Positions 15,601-17,360 of a stretch of 17,360 nt of DNA are shown here, piece by piece. Location of the stretch: contig CAUTUX010000022.1 of the NCBI GenBank assembly GCA_963542015.1, forward strand, positions 1-17,360, in the 5' to 3' direction. This DNA is from CAUTUX01 sp963542015 (GTDB lineage: Bacteria > Bacillota > Clostridia > Christensenellales > CAG-917). Both the position numbers and the translations under genes were made by a program. Position 1 is the stretch's first letter. Each line of letters begins with the position of its first letter. The notes beneath the pieces were generated by a model. That model searched no databases. It was not told where the DNA came from and saw nothing but the letters and a program-made list of their open reading frames with translations.

Positions 15601-17360
15601 ATCCAGATATCACTAATGTAACTTTAAATAATCCAGCATCAGCATCATATATGCATATGGATACAGTTACACTTAATGAGCCTGAAAATAAAACTGTAGG
15701 TAAACAGAAGTTTAAAAAGTGGGTATATGATAATGGAAGTGAGATTTCAACAAAATTAATGACACCTGTACAAAATTCAAATAAGTTTAACTACATAATG
15801 CCAGGTAGAAATATGACAATTAGACCTGAATGGTCAAATGAAGGTTTGGCTGATGTATATGTTAATCTTATCTTTGAAAAAATAGATGGAAACTATGAAA
15901 CAAAAGCTAGATATAGAAAACAAATTTTAGGATCACAGCCAGATGGACAATGGTTGAAGGACGATTCTGTTGATATTACAGATTATACAAAGAAATCAGG
16001 TAATTCAGCAACAGCTGATTCACTTACAGGATTTGAATTTAATAAAGAGAAAACTCTTGAAGCTGGAAATAATGTTGCTGAGAGTTCTAGTGATCACTAT
16101 ACATATACTGTATATAATGCAGGACAGAGTAACGTAAATGTATACTTCAAGAGAATGATTACAAAAGTAACATATGTAAATGGATATGAGTCAATTGGAA
16201 CAGCTACATTGCCAGATCCTGAAACAGATGTTAAATTTGGTGGAAAAGTACGTGATAAGAATGCGGTAGCAGGTAACTTTACACGCACATCTGATGGAGC
16301 AGTTGCTAGATTCAGAGGATGGAGCTTAACAGATGATAAAAATGCACCATTAGTTGATTTGAATAACTTTATAATTGACAAAGAGTCAATGGTTCCAGAA
16401 GTAAAACTCTATACTCGTTGGCATAAATTAGAAGGTATCTCATTGAAAGCTAAAGTTGAATTCGAACAAACTGACGGTTCTTGGCTTGCTGATGGTAAAG
16501 CTGCTGGTTATATCAGCGAAAATGAATTCGAACTTGAAAAAGTTACCGCTGGTTTCGATGGCGAAGATGGCGATGCAAAGAGACCTGATGTTTATAAAAA
16601 TAAAATCGTTAAAAAGATTACTAACCATGAACCATTCATGACTTCTGAATCTGATATTCAATACGCAGGTGGTAATGGCAATATTGAAGTCGAAATCAAT
16701 GAAAGTAACACCGTTTGGACTTACAGAGTATACAGAAAAACTTTCACTGTTACCCTTAATACTACTGATGCTGATGACACAGACCATGTAGTAAGCTCTG
16801 TTGCAGAAACTGTTGCTAACACTAATAATAAAGTACTTAAATATAGATATGGTCAGAAACCTGCTAATAACCCTACGGTTACTAACACAGATGCTTATAA
16901 GTTTAAAGAATGGCAACTTGACAGTGCAACATTTAATTTCGACGGTACTTATGAATTAACAAAAAATATCAATGTTAATGCAGTATTTGATATCAATATA
17001 AGAACCGCTACCCTTAATGTCGGTAATGTAGTTGCTGATAATATCACTTATCCAGTTGAAGATGGCATTACTGCTGATTACAGTGAATTAAATACTAACG
17101 GAATTATTAAATTAACTATTAGAGGAGATAAACTACCTTATACTCTTAAACCTTTAAATCTTACTGGAACTATTTATGATAAGAGTACTCAGCAACCGCT
17201 AGCTTTGAATAATGACGATATGTACAGTGATACAAAAATTTATGATAATACTGCCGTTAATGTTAAATCTAAAGCTAACCTCGATAAGTTTAAAGGATTC
17301 TATCCTCAGGATGAAGCTTCTAGCGAGGATAGTAATAATATTAAACAACACGGCGTAAAA
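12636..17360 (+). CDS. Giant exported multi-repeat surface protein (partial, runs off the window)
   Basis: The frame from ATG 12636, after AAGGAG (12625-12630), stays open for 1575 codons to the last base, so the true C-terminus lies outside. Residues 1-11 are basic and 13-36 are a hydrophobic helix: an uncleaved anchor or signal peptide. The rest is a chain of beta-rich extracellular domains alternating two types. One is InlB B-repeat-like, with patterns FDYWELKSGD, LIKWQIKDS, KKWVYDNGSE, FRGWSL, LYTRW. The other is longer and charged, as around 836-950 and 1070-1170. From residue ~1268 the module order matches the lipoprotein at 74-2593: VYRKTFTVTLNTTD, LKYRYG, KLPYTLKPL (~1498) and KFKGFYPQ (~1550). 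A DUF6273-like end is expected beyond the window. Codon use changes at about 16437. Likely a stalk or adhesin; no ligand is known. Confidence 0.88.
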   Translation, partial: MKIVPRKTYKRIMSIVLACIVAVAIGLGIGTAVVGLKPSLNLVKTEFGTLNMKDMTFTPNFDDFDMKDVGVEGRSNYGLYYKELFRNADRSLRRYILEAGSQKDSLKKDEDFFELSSKTKTIKLHVKQKKTFKSKYKTVEFTVKWDNIAFGRNEKGEEIQAIKKDRFKEPEYRKFSKLEEALKIRHDKGHLKYVTLNDHDLAVSGDVPFIAKAGKIEMDDEKKDKEYHELIDGLKEYTLYPKEVKEAIKDQYPVRVYTDDGNNKTLRRFKMVRKNSEYQIPKELFDVCETWYSKSNSSPVDYDSAKKLQGENKGKVKVDSVLYIYGIEHELTDTTFNIRYEFETQDSEYATQTFAQLKKSNFKKYIKKNAQTSVRGYDIMSDEELDQLIEPVNEKYKNKKIGYTLSEIVIKDENGQNIEREKSTDAEFIHNEAKEYNVTFRYKRNIISVDFRDYNGDAIDDSMLASLGIRDQKTNPYKFGDKLMVKPLDISGKVFDYWELKSGDQIKKVENGWVTLDENVLQEKSATFKAIESESGKKPILMVDYKTQDVDGTYIDAEDNGYQRTITKLPSSAPISPDDSPYIKKDAPNKAYRGYEIYDVKSGNKITGEIPVDKNSYTHIEVRFKRKSTTVQFKKNEPDTVVDDSKFNEKFMTTEFKMYYGAKFSEEILSKNVPEGQRIEQGGVDYKLIKWQIKDSNGDYIDFDLKTYKNEPSAGKELISSLDIYAVWETIANVNLKIKLADTKGTTYATDSTNPAVEEKLRFEGMKVGDRLVIGSKVFKDKVRDKINQILHGRSIDVPVDEIFDLEKLNATGSESGGTALYTLKKTNNIFDIEVDRKYCVATVRYNFDYQGDNEAQNERLHDNLSILNGDTTVTGKEREGLGLLQYRLPQIDSKIVKVYRNDAGKYNFDLTDATYAKKEFNGLKVAYQPASETYASAHYVLNKILIANKEVAYSNSANIPTTAETINIEYTYKPNTFTLNIKKGTDGDPDITNVTLNNPASASYMHMDTVTLNEPENKTVGKQKFKKWVYDNGSEISTKLMTPVQNSNKFNYIMPGRNMTIRPEWSNEGLADVYVNLIFEKIDGNYETKARYRKQILGSQPDGQWLKDDSVDITDYTKKSGNSATADSLTGFEFNKEKTLEAGNNVAESSSDHYTYTVYNAGQSNVNVYFKRMITKVTYVNGYESIGTATLPDPETDVKFGGKVRDKNAVAGNFTRTSDGAVARFRGWSLTDDKNAPLVDLNNFIIDKESMVPEVKLYTRWHKLEGISLKAKVEFEQTDGSWLADGKAAGYISENEFELEKVTAGFDGEDGDAKRPDVYKNKIVKKITNHEPFMTSESDIQYAGGNGNIEVEINESNTVWTYRVYRKTFTVTLNTTDADDTDHVVSSVAETVANTNNKVLKYRYGQKPANNPTVTNTDAYKFKEWQLDSATFNFDGTYELTKNINVNAVFDINIRTATLNVGNVVADNITYPVEDGITADYSELNTNGIIKLTIRGDKLPYTLKPLNLTGTIYDKSTQQPLALNNDDMYSDTKIYDNTAVNVKSKANLDKFKGFYPQDEASSEDSNNIKQHGVK
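16437..17360 (+). other. Segment of the giant gene with foreign codon usage
   Basis: By hand count, Thr codons here are ACT 21, ACC 5, ACA 5 and ACG 1. In the preceding 876 bases they are ACA 22, ACT 6, ACC 0. Ala shifts from GCA 7, GCT 7, GCG 1 to GCT 15, GCA 5, GCC 1, and Phe from mostly TTT to mostly TTC. The change coincides with the start of the lipoprotein-like module, right after a repeat ending LYTRWHKLEG. The segment extends to the window end without a visible return. This is the mark of a different evolutionary source, probably recombination with a paralogue. Confidence 0.75.

Noticed and set aside
16440..16916. 158-codon minus-strand open frame
   Set aside because: It is antisense to the giant gene, in the stretch where codon use changes, which lengthens antisense frames by chance.
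17117..17128. RGD tripeptide in the giant protein
   Set aside because: A three-residue match in a long repeat protein is expected by chance; here it sits just before the LPYTLKPL strand with no sign of an exposed loop.
1..17360. CRISPR array, insertion sequence or complete riboswitch
   Set aside because: No regularly spaced short repeats, no transposase gene with terminal inverted repeats, and no riboswitch core that I recognise on either strand.

Overview
The window looks like chromosome from a low-GC Gram-positive anaerobe, most likely of class Clostridia. The grounds are the AT-rich composition, strong purine-rich Shine-Dalgarno sites, Gram-positive lipoproteins with InlB-type B-repeats, DUF6273 and DUF4143/AAA_14 proteins, and a Firmicutes-type tRNA-Glu. 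I cannot name a genus. TAA, TAG and TGA are all used as stops.

Layout: (1) 74-2593, a lipoprotein with a long charged linker, two nearly identical 178-residue repeats, two smaller repeats and a C-terminal DUF6273-like domain. (2) 2594-3132, a hairpin, a minus-strand coding relic, a minus-strand tRNA-Glu(CTC) with a strong promoter, and a short direct repeat. (3) 3133-5608, two tandem AAA_14/DUF4143 ATPases, the second of which has lost key residues. (4) 5634-5855, a broken winged-helix coding fragment. (5) 5936-6655, a DUF1361 membrane protein behind a near-consensus promoter. (6) 7085-10984, a four-gene zinc/manganese ABC importer operon (binding lipoprotein, ATPase, two permeases) behind a promoter carrying palindromes. 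(7) 11214-17360, an unrecognised tail-anchored coiled-coil protein followed 39 bp later by a giant exported repeat protein that is still open at the window end (1575 codons visible).

The two ends of the window are related. The last ~308 codons of the giant gene repeat the module order of the lipoprotein (A domain, B-repeat, 'LPYTLKPL' domain, 'GxYPQ' linker). They do so in clearly different codon usage from the rest of the giant gene, with Thr switching from mostly ACA to mostly ACT/ACC. This suggests that a module was exchanged or fused onto the end of a large surface protein. The tail-anchored protein plus giant repeat protein is the best candidate for an undescribed system here.

The metal importer is conventional in its core, but both permeases carry extra cytoplasmic C-terminal segments that look winged-helix-like.
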